From positions 62,001 through 126,000 of the forward strand of contig JAFCMP010000557.1 of NCBI GenBank assembly GCA_017506865.1: a stretch of 64,000 bases of DNA. The letters run 5' to 3'. Below the pieces are notes generated by a model. It was not told the DNA's origin and ran no database searches. It saw only the letters and a program-made list of their open reading frames with translations. Positions 35,307-45,479 of the stretch are shown here, piece after piece (the first letter of the stretch is position 1; every line of letters begins with the position of its first letter). Made by a program: the position numbers and the translations under genes. This DNA is from Tribonema minus. Taxonomy: Eukaryota > Sar > Xanthophyceae > Tribonematales > Tribonemataceae.

Positions 35307-38300
35307 TCAGTGCTCAGGTTCGCGCGGCGCCGCGCCCTTGACGGGCCGGAACGGCACCGTGTTGGGCTGCAGCGTGATGGAGATGATGCGCTCCCACGTG
35401 CGCCCGTACGGGTCGAGCTTGCGCGGCGACGTCGCCGTGATGAGGGAGATGGGGATCAGCACCACCTGCGCGCGCGCGCGGCACGCACATGGCATCCGGC
35501 ACGGCCGCACGTTCAGGCGTTGTTCAACGCGGTTTGATCACCGCGGCGATGTGGTCACCGCGGCGTCGCGCGCGGCGTCAAGCACGCGGCATCGGGCACG
35601 GCCGCACGTTCAGGCGCTGTACAAGGCGATGTGGTCACCGCCGCGGGTCGCGCGCAATGTCAAGCACATAGCATCAGGCACGGCCGCACTTTCAGGCGTT
35701 GTTCAATGCGGTGCGGTCAGTCGTGCTGTAGTGGCAAATGAATGCAGAGCATGCATGGTGTATATGTATATACCTATGACGATCAGCACCACCTGCGCGC
35801 ACGCGCGGCGCCGCGGCGCGCAGCGTCAAGCATGAGGTATCACGCACGGCGGCCTCAGGCGTTGTTCACGGCTATATGATCACCGCGGCGATTTGGTCAC
35901 CGCGGCGTCGGGCGCAATGGCAAGCACATAGCATCAAGCATGGCGGCACAATCGGGCTCGCCATTTGAGGCGATGTAGTCATTTTGTTTAGAATGGTGAT
36001 TGCAGAGCGCGCTTGGTGGACACCTATGTGCGGATCAGCACCGCCTGCGCTGCGGCGCTGAGGAGTGCCGGACGCGTGGCGCGTCACGCGCGGCCGCCGC
36101 GAAAAGTCAGTCATGAAAGGCTACGTGCTTCTTGTGCTGACATTGCAGTACATGGGAACAAGTCACGGTACATGCCTACTCAAGGGGGGATGAGCAGCCA
36201 CAGTGGGCACACGGCGTCACGCGTGGCTGCGCATTCGCGCGCCTGTTGCGCGAGGCAACAAGCCGTCGTGCTCGGGTAGCAGTACACTGTGCATCTCGTT
36301 CTTGATAGAGCCGCAGAGGATCAGCACCCCCCTGGCGCGCAGCGCTCCGCGCACGGTGCCACGCGGTCGTGCGTTGCGTGAGAAGATACGCTACACACTC
36401 AGTAGCGGGGTATGCAGGTAAATCAGATCGCGGTCATACCTACCTACCTATGGGGGTCACGCGCTCGGTCGTTGCACAAGGCAATACTTCAAAGCATGTT
36501 TCAAGGAGCGGAGGTATATGCATACCAATCATGGCGGTACCAATGTGCTTATGGCAGATGAATGCGTGCCAGCCATCGTGGTACTGCTGTGCTGATGGAA
36601 GAAGTGGTTCCGGGCCATCATTTTTGATAGGAGTGGTTCCGGGTCATCGCCTCTGGTATTTGGGCTCTGCCCCTTGTCAAGGAGGTACAGGCTCCGCACC
36701 AGAGCATACCTACAGTACCCAGGGCGTCACCGCGCGCGCTTGCAGGCTTGGGGTCCCTGCGCCACTGAATTGAAGCGTATATAGGCCGTTGTGGACACTC
36801 CTTCACTACTTGAAGAAGCGCATCACAATGGACAGGCACGTCGCCGCGTCGCGCCGCCACCTCACCTTGTTGTTAAGCTTGCCGACGGTGCAGCTCGTGT
36901 AGCACGCCCACATCAACAAAAACTTCAAAGTTGAAGTGCAGACTGTTCGGTGACATCAACTCACGACCGCATGCCAAAAACCATAGCGTCAGAACGGATC
37001 CGCACGTCGCACCGCCACCTCACCTTGTTGTTGACCATGCCAACGGTGAAGCTCGTGTAACTCACGCTACATCAACAGCAACTTTAAAATTGCAGTGCAG
37101 GCCGTGCCGCCACACCAACTCACGACCGCGTGCGCAAGCCATCGCGTGAGCACAGAATCGCGTGCCCAAAGCATCGCAACAGAGCAGAGCTGCACGTCGC
37201 GCCGCCACCCTCACCTTGTTGTTGACCATGCCCACTGTGAAGCTTGTGTAGCCAGCCCACATCACAACAAACTCCAAAGTTGCAACTGAACAGAGTCGCA
37301 TGGCGCACCGTCACGTCACCTTTTTGTTGACCGTGCCCACTGTGAAGCTCGTGTAGCGTGCCCACATCACAAACACCTTCAAAGTTGAAGTGCAGGTCAT
37401 TCATGCCCCAAACGTCGCGTCAGAACAGAACCGCACGTCGCCGCGCCACCTCACCTTGTTGTTGACCGTGCCCACTGTGAAGCATGTGAAACGCGCCACA
37501 TCAACAAAAACTTCAAAGTTGAAGTGCAGACCATTCGGAGATAACCACTCATGACAGCGTGCCCCGAATCATCGCACCACCTCACCTTGTTGTTGACCAT
37601 GCCCACTGTGAAGCTCGTGTAGCCCGCCATGGCCGCGTGCACGGCGTTCTGCGCGAGCTGCATGCAGAGGATCTGGTCCGACGCGTTAGCCGGCACGGAC
37701 CTGCGGCGCGACAGGCACATGGAAATTGAAGTTGAAGTTGCAGTTGAGCTGAGAACCGAAGAGAAATGTTATGGCGTTCTGCGCGAGGTGCGTGCAGAGG
37801 ATCTGGTCCGACGCGTTGGCCGGCACGGACCTGCGGCGCAACACGCAGCAGCACTCAGCATGAGCACTGCGTGCTCTGAAGTACTCAGCGCTGTTGCACG
37901 CTAAGGGGCGCAAAAGCCCATGCGATGACTTGACTTCCAAGTACTACAATGCGATCAAGGTGGGCACTGATGAAAGATTGCGCTATGCTGAGTGTTGCAA
38001 TGCAGAGAGCTGCTGCTCACTAGCCTGGTGTTGCACAGCGACAGAGGTGGACATCGAGGTGACCGATGCAACAGAAGGCCGACGCCAGTCGTGTGCTGCT
38101 AGAAGTGAATGTACTGTGGTCTGTCTTTCGGCAAGTGTAACTGCCGTAGCCGTCAAGCGTGCAAACTGCAATGAGCATGTAACTGCCAGATGCTTCAACA
38201 CTCAGCAATCAGTCAAATGACATTGACTGAGCTAGTACAGAGCACATTGCCATTGCACCAAGGGGGTCCAGAAAAGAAATGCGGGGGTTGCAGCTCCCCA

Positions 38301-41300
38301 AAGATCGTGGTTGACTCATCCCTACAAAACCACTTTTAGCAGATGCACGTGATGTGTACACGACTGTAGGGCTGAGTCGACCATGCGTTTGTACGGGAAT
38401 TCCGGGGGGGGGGGGGAGGGGTGTGTGTTGCCATACGGCATCTCGACGGCCTTGTCCACCTGCCCCCCCCCCCCCCCCCTCTACATGCACCGGGGCAGAA
38501 ACCCCTGTCCTAGCGATGTAGGCAACATATATGCATATGCCATCTTATTGATTGCGCGTGATTGCTTGAGTTCAATGCTATCTCACTGCGAACGCTCCAT
38601 GAGAACATCGTCAAGATTGTTCTGGTCACAAGTGATTTCTGCGTTGCAGGCAGCAACGGCCAGCCTTCAGCAGGCGCAGTACAACGACTGCGCAGCATCT
38701 GCCGCAGGCACATCCGCCCACTCGTCACCAGCACAACATGAACTTCAACTCTGAGCAAGCCGACTTCCTGCTGCGGACGAATATTCTTGAAAACTTTGGA
38801 CAGCACGTTGCGTGTACAACGGCTACGCATCGTCCAAAAGCGCAGTCAGGCTGCCGTGAGTCGCCCACTTGTACTCCGCTGAGCAATGACACGGCGGATG
38901 CACACAACCTACATACCTACCTGACCATGTGCTGAGTAATGACACAAACAATGGGACAGGGGCGTGTTGCTTTGTGCTTTTCATTGATTCTCGCTCAGGG
39001 CGCAAAAAAAATGGTGGATGTCCAGCGTGCTGGCAGTTACTGTGTACATACCTGACCAAGTAGTTGGGGCGCAATCGGGCCATCTGGTGCATCAGGATAG
39101 CTCATGCTCCGCATGCGCACCCCGCTGAGCAGTGACACAGTGGACGCGTGTACATCATACATACGTACGTACCTGACCATGTAGCTGGGGTCGATGTACT
39201 TGGGGGAGCACTGCTTGCCCTGCTTGGCAAAGTACTCCTCGATCTTCGCCTGCATGAACTCGCCAATCTGCGCTCACGCACGCGAACGCACACAGGTACG
39301 CACACGCATAAGCGCGTGATTGCCTTCGCCAGTAAACGCCGAGTGCATGAGGAGACGCGTTGCGTTTGAGTTGCTACTGGCGTGTGCGTCTGGCCATAAT
39401 GCTCAGCAGGCCGAGGTAGGTATCTACTGCAGGTATACATGTGAGTGTCACGCGGCTCTGATGTTGCTGTGGTGTGCGCACCCATGTGGGGCCGGAATAC
39501 GGCACTTGCACTTGAACGTACTCTCGAAGTTCGAGGCGGGTAGATACTTCGATATACATGCAGGTGTCATGTGGTTCTGACATTGAACTCATCGATCTGC
39601 ACTCACATGCAAACGCACGCACGCACACACGCACATTCGCAGGAACATGATCGCCGCAGTGAGAACAAGCAAATCACACGACAGTATGCGGCATCGCACT
39701 GCTGTTGGGCGCGATCGTTTGAACACAAAAGTTGGCAGACGAAGATTCACATATGCTTCAGTATACTTGAAAGTTGATGGACACCAACAATGAACCAACC
39801 TCAACTCGCCTTGGAGAGCTTCCATTGCCGGACGTGTCCGTCTCAGTGATAACCACAAGCAGCTCGTCACACCCTGCCCTTGGCCACGACAGCAATGCGT
39901 AGCCCTCTTTCCGCCAACAGCACACATTCAGGGTCGTCATGACCGTTGCCCCCCAAACACCCATATGTGGCGCAGACTTGAACTTCAACTCAGCTTGCGC
40001 AGCTTTCTCGTTGCCGGAGGCGTCCGTCTCGGCACTTGCACCCAGCAGCTCGCAGCCCTCTTTCCGTCGACAGCACACAATCGGGGTGGTCGCGACCCGC
40101 TACACCCCCGAACACCACTTGGCAAACCACAAACTTCAACTCAGCAGACACCAACTTCAACTCACCATCGGCAGCTTCTTGTTGCCGGACGCATCCGTTG
40201 CGGCGCTCGCGCCCAGCAGCTCCTCGCCCGCGCCCTCGGCCACCACCACGATGGCGTAGCCGAGGTTGTCACAACCCTACCCCAAACCACCAACTTCAAC
40301 TCAGCGTGGGCAACTTCTTGTTGCCGGACGCGTCCGTCTCCGCGCTCGCGCCCAGCAGCTTTTCCCCTGCGCACTCGGCCACGACGACGACGGCGTAGCC
40401 CTTGTCGGCGACGACGCGCTCGAGGTGCGGCAGGCACCAACTTAAACTCAGCAGCACCAACTTCAACTCACCTTGGGCAGCTTCTTGTTGCCCGAAGCGT
40501 CCGTCTCAGCGCTTGCGCCAAGCAGCTCTTCGCCAGCGCCCTCGGCCACGACGACAACAGCGTAGCCCGTGTCTGCGACGACGCGCTCGAGGTGCGGCAG
40601 GCACCAACTTCACGTCATTAGCCCCAACTTCAACTCACCTTGGGCAGCTTCTTGTTGCCGGACGCGACCGTCTCAGCGCTCGCGCCCAGCAGCTCCTCGC
40701 CAGCGCCCTCGGCCACGACGACAACGGCGTAGCCCTTGTCTGCGACGACGCGCTCGAAGTGCGGCAGGCACCAACCTCAAACCTCTTTGCCCCAACTTCA
40801 ACTCACCTTGGGCAGCTTCTTGTTGCCGGACGCATCCGTCTCAGCGCTCGCGCCCAGCAACTCTTCGCCAGCGCCCTCGGCCACGACGACAACGGCGTAG
40901 CCCTTATCGGCTACCACGCGCTCCAGGTGCGGCAGGCACCCTTTGTCGCCCTCCAGCACGATGGGCGCCTCCGGCACGAGGCACAGGTCGACCTCGCCGC
41001 TCGCCATGGTCGCGTATGCCGCGATGAAGCCGCTGCTGCGCCCCATGAGCTGCAGCGCACAGGGGGCGGTGGGGGGGGGGGGGAGGCAGGAGGCGGGGGG
41101 GGGGGGGGGGGGGGGTTGAGGTGGGGGGTGCGGCAAGCACAGGGCCATCAGCGTTTGGTGATTTGGTGATCAGTGTCAAATGAAGCTCATGCACTAGGCA
41201 GAGGTCCACCTCAGCGCTTGTTATGGTTGCGTACGGCTGCGATGAAGCCGCTGTTGCACCCCATGAGCAAGTTTGGGGGAAAGGGGGGGGGGGGGGACCG

Positions 41301-44300
41301 TTGATCAGCTCAGAAAGTCCCTCGATGATGCATTGGGTTAGTCTCAGCGGCCTTATGCGCGCCAGGCGATGCGCGCAAGACGACCAACGCCGCCACCACA
41401 CCCGCCTAACACAGCGGCACTTGGGTAAAACACGTACCTTGACAATACCGATGCCATTGGGCAGGTTGCAGGTGGCCTCCGTAACTGCCACCTTGATGGC
41501 GTTCTGCGCGGCCTCCACGGACGTCGTGAAGCCAAAACTGCGATCCAGCAGGTCCACGTCGTTGTCGATGGTCTGCGCGGCGGAGGGGGTGAATACGGGG
41601 CGGAGGAGGGGTGATTCATGTCGTTGTCGAGGGTGTGTGAAGCGGGGGTCAACACGGAGCGGAGGAGAGGTGAGAGAGAGCGGATCCATGTACGTCATTG
41701 TCGATGGTCTGCACAGCGACGGTGAACAACGGGGCGGAGGAGATGTGAGAGGGAGCAGATGCATGTCGTTGCCGGGGATCTGCAAAGCGGGGGCGAACCT
41801 CAAGTAAATTGTAGCAGAGCAAGCGGCGACAGGGAGCCAGCGTCGCCCATGAGCCTGCTTGGTCTCTCGCATGGTGACGTGCCTGATGCTTCAAGCCCTC
41901 ATGCTCCAAGTTCATAATACTTCAAGCCCAAATGCTTCAAGCAATTGGGGCTCACGAGAGCAGAGGTGCTTGCTCATCATACTACTGGTCTGCTAGTACT
42001 CCCTGCACCTGCTGCAGGGACGAGTATGGTGCGCTGAGTTGAGCTGCGCAGCAGCAGCAGCAGCAGCGCTCGGCAGATGGCGCGCATGGCTCACCTTGGG
42101 GATGCCCGCAACCGCAATGTTGAGCTTGCGCTCCAGGCACGCGTGCGCGATCTTGTCGGCGCCTCTGTGCGTGCCGTCGCCGCCGATCACGTACAGGTGC
42201 GTCACCTGTTGAAGCACATCAATTCGATGTGGCAGCGAGCAGCAAAGTACAGGTGCGTCACATGATGAAGTGCAACATGTAGAACGTGGCAGCGAGCAGC
42301 AATGACCGATCACGTACAGGTGCATGTGCATCGCTTGTTGAGAAGGAACACTTCAACAATCAGCGAGCAGCAAATGATAATCACGTACAGGTGCGTCACC
42401 TATTGAAGAACATCAATTTCTACATGGCAACGAGCAGTGATGAATAGGCACAGGCCATGAGCACTCTATGAACAAGCAAGGCTTCTTGGGACTCGACTGG
42501 GGCACAGCATGGTGCGTCTTCAAGATCACCTGACTGAAGCAGTGATGCGTCTGCTAAGGACATGAGACCAGCAGCGTTCAAAGTACCCCCAACGGCAAAT
42601 ACGGAAAAACTGATACGGAAAACCGCTTAGGGTTAGGGTTAGGGTTAGGGTTCGGCTTCAGACAGCCCCGGGGGGCGCGTCACTGCTGACAGACAGCCCA
42701 TGCACATGGCACGCGCGGCGCAGCACGGGGTCATCGCACCTCGACCTAACCCCAGCCCAAACCCTAACCTAACCCTAACCCTAAAGGACACCTCAGAGCA
42801 GCCGTCGCGAGCGTTGCGCGCCATGCTGAGCACTGCAACGCAACACGCAGAGGAGCGACCGCTGTTGGGCCACGCGGTCCCGGGGACCACGAGCTGATCA
42901 TGAGCGTCTTGACAACGGGCGCGTGGGGTTTGTGGGCGCGAGTGCACGATGCGAACTTCAACTTGTCGCGGCCATCCTCGGCTCTAGCATCTGCGTCGGG
43001 CGACGCACGCGGCCGATGCAAGCGCCCTGCGCACGGCGGCTGTCTTCACAGCGAGCGCTCTCGCATGCGCGTTATGGACGCAGCGCGAAACTGTGTGCGT
43101 TGGGTGCCCGTTCTGACGCTGGCAGCTTCAAGCGGCCACCTGTTGAGTGACATCGATCATGTGCACCAGCGGCCCAGAACGTCATTTGTCGTACCATGCG
43201 CATCGGGCGCTCTGTAGAATTTGTGTTAGGGCAAGGGATGGGGTTACCGGCATGACGCTCGCAGACAAAGCATTGCAATGCCCTGACCCTAGCCCCAGTT
43301 GTGCGCACAGCGGCATGCCACCCACCTCGTGCTTCTGGAGGAACAGCAAGATCTTGTCGAGGTCAAAACCGCCGCGCGAGCTCCTGCGATGAGAGGGCAG
43401 CGCAGGCAGCGCGTCAGTCCAGAAGCCACAGTACACACATGTACAGTACACCTGTACGGTTGACCTGCGACGCGTGCCTACCCCAGCACGCCCCCTACAC
43501 CGGTACTTGGAACGGTCCCCATGAACGCACCGCCGCTGCATCCTTTATGGTGAACATGTACGGTAAACATGTACAGTACACATGTACTGTACAAGTGCAG
43601 TACACCTGCGACGCGTGCATACCCAACACACGCCTCCAGACCGGTACTGGGAACAATCCACAACATCGCGCTGCCGCTGCATCCGGCCGGACACCCCAGT
43701 AGCAGTCTCATACGCCGGATGTGCAGCATCCGCAGCTGCGTTCTCGGCGTACACGCGCAATCGTGATGTGCCGCGGTCTGCACACCGTGCAGGCCGGCGC
43801 CGCCGGCGCCGCCGCCGCCGCCGTCGCCGCCGCCGCCGCAGCCGGCAGGGAGGGGGGAGTCTCTACACGATGTCGCCGTCAGCGTTCAACTGCGTCGCGC
43901 AGCGGGCGCACCAACAATCGCTATTGCATATGCTTTGCAGTGCATCGCGCTGGCAGCTGCGAGGTGCGGTGCAGCGCCCGAGTACAGCTACTGTGTGCGG
44001 AGTACCTACACAGTACGGTCCCGACTGTTGCTGCCAAAACCGTGGCGCTGTGGCGCGCCATACCCCTGCACTACGACGCCTCGCCCAGACTGCAAACGCG
44101 CCACGCACACGCACCCCTGATGCTCCCGCAGCGTGTAGGTAAGTATCGCGCATCCCGCCCGCAAACCGCCAGCAGGCGTGCGCGGCAGCGTGCGGGCAGC
44201 AGTTAAATGTGCTACAAGGCTGCAATGACCCTGAACCTGGGTGCCTCATGCCACACACGCACACATACACCCACGAGTCCGTATCAGTGTTACACCCCCC

Positions 44301-44884
44301 CCCCCCCCCCCCCCCTTTCCCGCACTGCTCGACCCCCCGCTCCTGCAGCCCGTTCCACGCCGAAAGCAGCAGCAGGCGCGCGCAACGGCAGATGAGCGCG
44401 CCGCAGACTGCACTGGTCCCGCACCGCCGTGCCTTGCTCCGCACACAAAATGGCACACCCCCAGTCCCCTTAGCCGAAGGTCCGTATCCCCTTCCATAAC
44501 GTGTACCCGCAAACAGTAGGTAGGTAGGTATCCCCGCACGCATACATACCCCAGCAGCGTGCCGCCCTGGTTCTGCAGGCCGTTGACCGCGTCCATGGTG
44601 AGCTCGAGCGGCTCCAGATCGGCGTCGTAGAACCCCCCGAAGCCCCCCTTGATGCCGATGACGCGCCGCGCGCCGTAGTTCTGCAGCAGCGTCTCCGTCA
44701 CGTAGTGGATGACGCTGTTGAGCCCGGGGCACAGGCCGCCGCACGTGACGATCGCCGCGACCGTCTCCTTCGGCGGGAAGTGCAGCAGCGGGCGCGGGCC
44801 CGCGCGCAGCAGCGCCTTGAGCTTGCGCGCCTTGCCCGGGCCGCACACGTGCTCCAGGAGGATGCAGTCGCGCGGGCCGAGCAG
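35307..44884 (-). CDS. PFK: ATP-dependent 6-phosphofructokinase, plant type, 5'-partial
   Basis: Eight exons: 44884-44550, 43383-43326, 42205-42095, 41572-41438, 41049-40807, 39267-39173, 37700-37586, 35465-35307 (TGA). Phases agree throughout, giving 416 aa. Motifs in order: [16 protein letters not shown] (nucleotide-binding start), [30 protein letters not shown] then [15 protein letters not shown] (catalytic TIDND), [80 protein letters not shown] and a C-terminal [14 protein letters not shown]. It phosphorylates fructose 6-phosphate in glycolysis. Gly in GGDGT with Lys in PKTIDND is the combination known from plant ATP-PFKs; PPi enzymes have GGDD. The segment before [12 protein letters not shown] is missing, so one or more 5' exons lie upstream, unidentified. 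The introns are packed with exon-edge copies. Confidence 0.92.
35475..36340 (-). repeat. Copies of the PFK last-exon start and its upstream intron
   Basis: The acceptor plus exon start (CAG|GTGGTGCTGATC) is repeated in altered form at about 35770-35810, 36025-36055 and 36310-36340. Intervening intron sequence (CATCCGGCACGGCCGCACG, TTCAGGCGTTGTTCA) is itself repeated about five times from 35478 to 35970. Confidence 0.8.
36835..37545 (-). repeat. Five copies of the PFK exon 37700-37586 end with donor
   Basis: The 3' end of the exon ([11 protein letters not shown] plus GTGAGG donor) recurs at about 36859-36915, 37017-37075, 37211-37275, 37315-37385 and 37448-37525, downstream of the true end at 37586. 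Most copies carry a hairpin-prone ACTTCAAAGTTGAAGT or derivative 40-60 bp after the donor. Confidence 0.9.
37768..37840 (-). repeat. Copy of the PFK exon 37700-37586 start
   Basis: The segment encodes [20 protein letters not shown] on the minus strand, duplicating the exon start and CAG acceptor immediately upstream of the true exon. The two are separated by a TTGAAGTTGAAGTTG run. Confidence 0.9.
38403..38480. repeat. Poly-G then poly-C homopolymer pair
   Basis: A G-run (about 38403-38420) and a C-run (about 38463-38480) face each other across about 45 bp inside a PFK intron. They could fold as a long G:C hairpin or as a quadruplex/i-motif pair. Confidence 0.7.
38905..39085 (-). repeat. Copies of the PFK exon 39267-39173 end
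   Basis: The donor-side sequence (TACCTGACCATGTAGCTGGGG at the true end) recurs in shortened form at about 38915-38940 and 39045-39085. Accompanying intron sequence (CGCTGAGCA.TGACAC.G.GGA) is also repeated. Confidence 0.75.
39790..40770 (-). repeat. Six tandem copies of the PFK exon 41049-40807 3' part
   Basis: Copies begin near 39797, 40003, 40163, 40303, 40470 and 40636; the last three and the true exon are spaced about 165 bp apart. Each copy holds up to about 130 nt of exon 3' end, the GTGAG donor and a short TTGAAGTTG-type junction. The three nearest copies break at the same exon point (GGCAGGCACC). Similarity falls with distance from the real exon, and the most distal copies are heavily degraded. 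Confidence 0.9.
41185..41275 (-). repeat. Partial copy of the PFK exon 41049-40807 start
   Basis: About 80 bp matching the exon start (LMG.NSGFIAA) lies upstream of the true exon. It has indels that break the frame. Confidence 0.8.
41612..41800 (-). repeat. Three copies of the PFK exon 41572-41438 start
   Basis: The acceptor plus TIDND start (GTCGTTGTCGATGGTCTGC on the plus strand) recurs in altered form at about 41612-41650, 41688-41730 and 41757-41795. Each is followed by GCGGGG..GAAC-like sequence. Confidence 0.85.
42240..42405 (-). repeat. Three copies of the PFK exon 42205-42095 start
   Basis: ACGTACAGGTGCGTCACCT-type sequence (acceptor plus THLYV) recurs near 42240-42262, 42300-42340 and 42370-42405. 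GCGAGCAGCAA spacers lie between. Confidence 0.8.
42627..42652 (+). repeat. Interstitial TTAGGG repeats
   Basis: Four perfect TTAGGG units lie inside a PFK intron. Confidence 0.95.
42741..42785 (-). repeat. Interstitial CCCTAA repeats, inverted relative to 42627-42652
   Basis: About five CCCTAA or CCTAA units lie in the opposite orientation to the TTAGGG block 90 bp to the left, forming an inverted pair. Confidence 0.9.
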
Positions 44885-44952
44885 CTGCGGGAGAGTGGGG
44901 GGGGGGGGGGGGGGGGCGTTCAGTTCAGGGAGGAGGGAGGCAGGGTGCTCTA

Positions 44953-45245
44953 TGTGCTCCAGGAGGATGCGGTCGCGCAAGCCGAGCAGCTGGGGGGGGG
45001 GGGGGGGGCAGATTCGTTTATTATCTAGAGAACATCAACACTTTGTTCTAAACAAAATCTAATCTTAGGTGACAATTGTTACAAATATGTCGCTCTAATT
45101 CAAAAAATAAAAGGTCCAGCTACATACTATAACTATTTATTGGATTGCCTCAGCTCAGGGAGGAGGCGCAGGAGGCGGGGGAGGGGAGGGAGGGCGCTCT
45201 GTGTGCTCCAGGAAGATGCAGTCACGCGGGCCGAGCAGGGGGGGG
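44953..45245 (-). repeat. Two copies of the PFK exon 44884-44550 start
   Basis: The exon start [12 protein letters not shown] is repeated upstream as LLGLRDRILLEH (about 44953-44997) and [12 protein letters not shown] (about 45195-45245). Both keep the C-tract and CAG acceptor. Confidence 0.9.
45017..45150. other. A/T-rich island between two exon-start copies
   Basis: About 130 bp of strongly A/T-rich sequence (AAAAAATAAAAGG, ATAACTATTTATTGG) sits between the two PFK exon-start copies in otherwise GC-rich DNA. It resembles an inserted fragment. I see no gene in it. Confidence 0.6.
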
Positions 45246-45479
45246 GGGGGGGCAGGAGGGGGAGGGGCGATGCACGACTTTGCCGCGCTGGCACGCGTGA
45301 GCGCGAGCCGGGCGGAGACTGGCTGCCACTGGCCTGCCTGATGAAATGAAGGCAGTGATGGGCGAGAGAGCAAGACGCGATTCCACGCCCCCCACTTTCC
45401 TTCATTGGCCCTCCGCACAGGGTAAATCGCTATGTAAAGACAGCGGCACTTCCAGCTGTACTAACGGATGCACGCCTCG

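Noticed and set aside
36835-37545. Spaced direct repeats resembling a CRISPR array
   Set aside because: The repeats are copies of a PFK exon end with its donor and the spacers are related intron sequence; the context is eukaryotic.
39790-40770. Additional functional PFK exons or a second PFK gene
   Set aside because: The copies lack the exon's 5' half, carry indels and stop codons, and would duplicate one protein segment.
42627-42785. A true chromosome end
   Set aside because: Only a few units are present, in opposite orientations, inside an intron of an intact gene.
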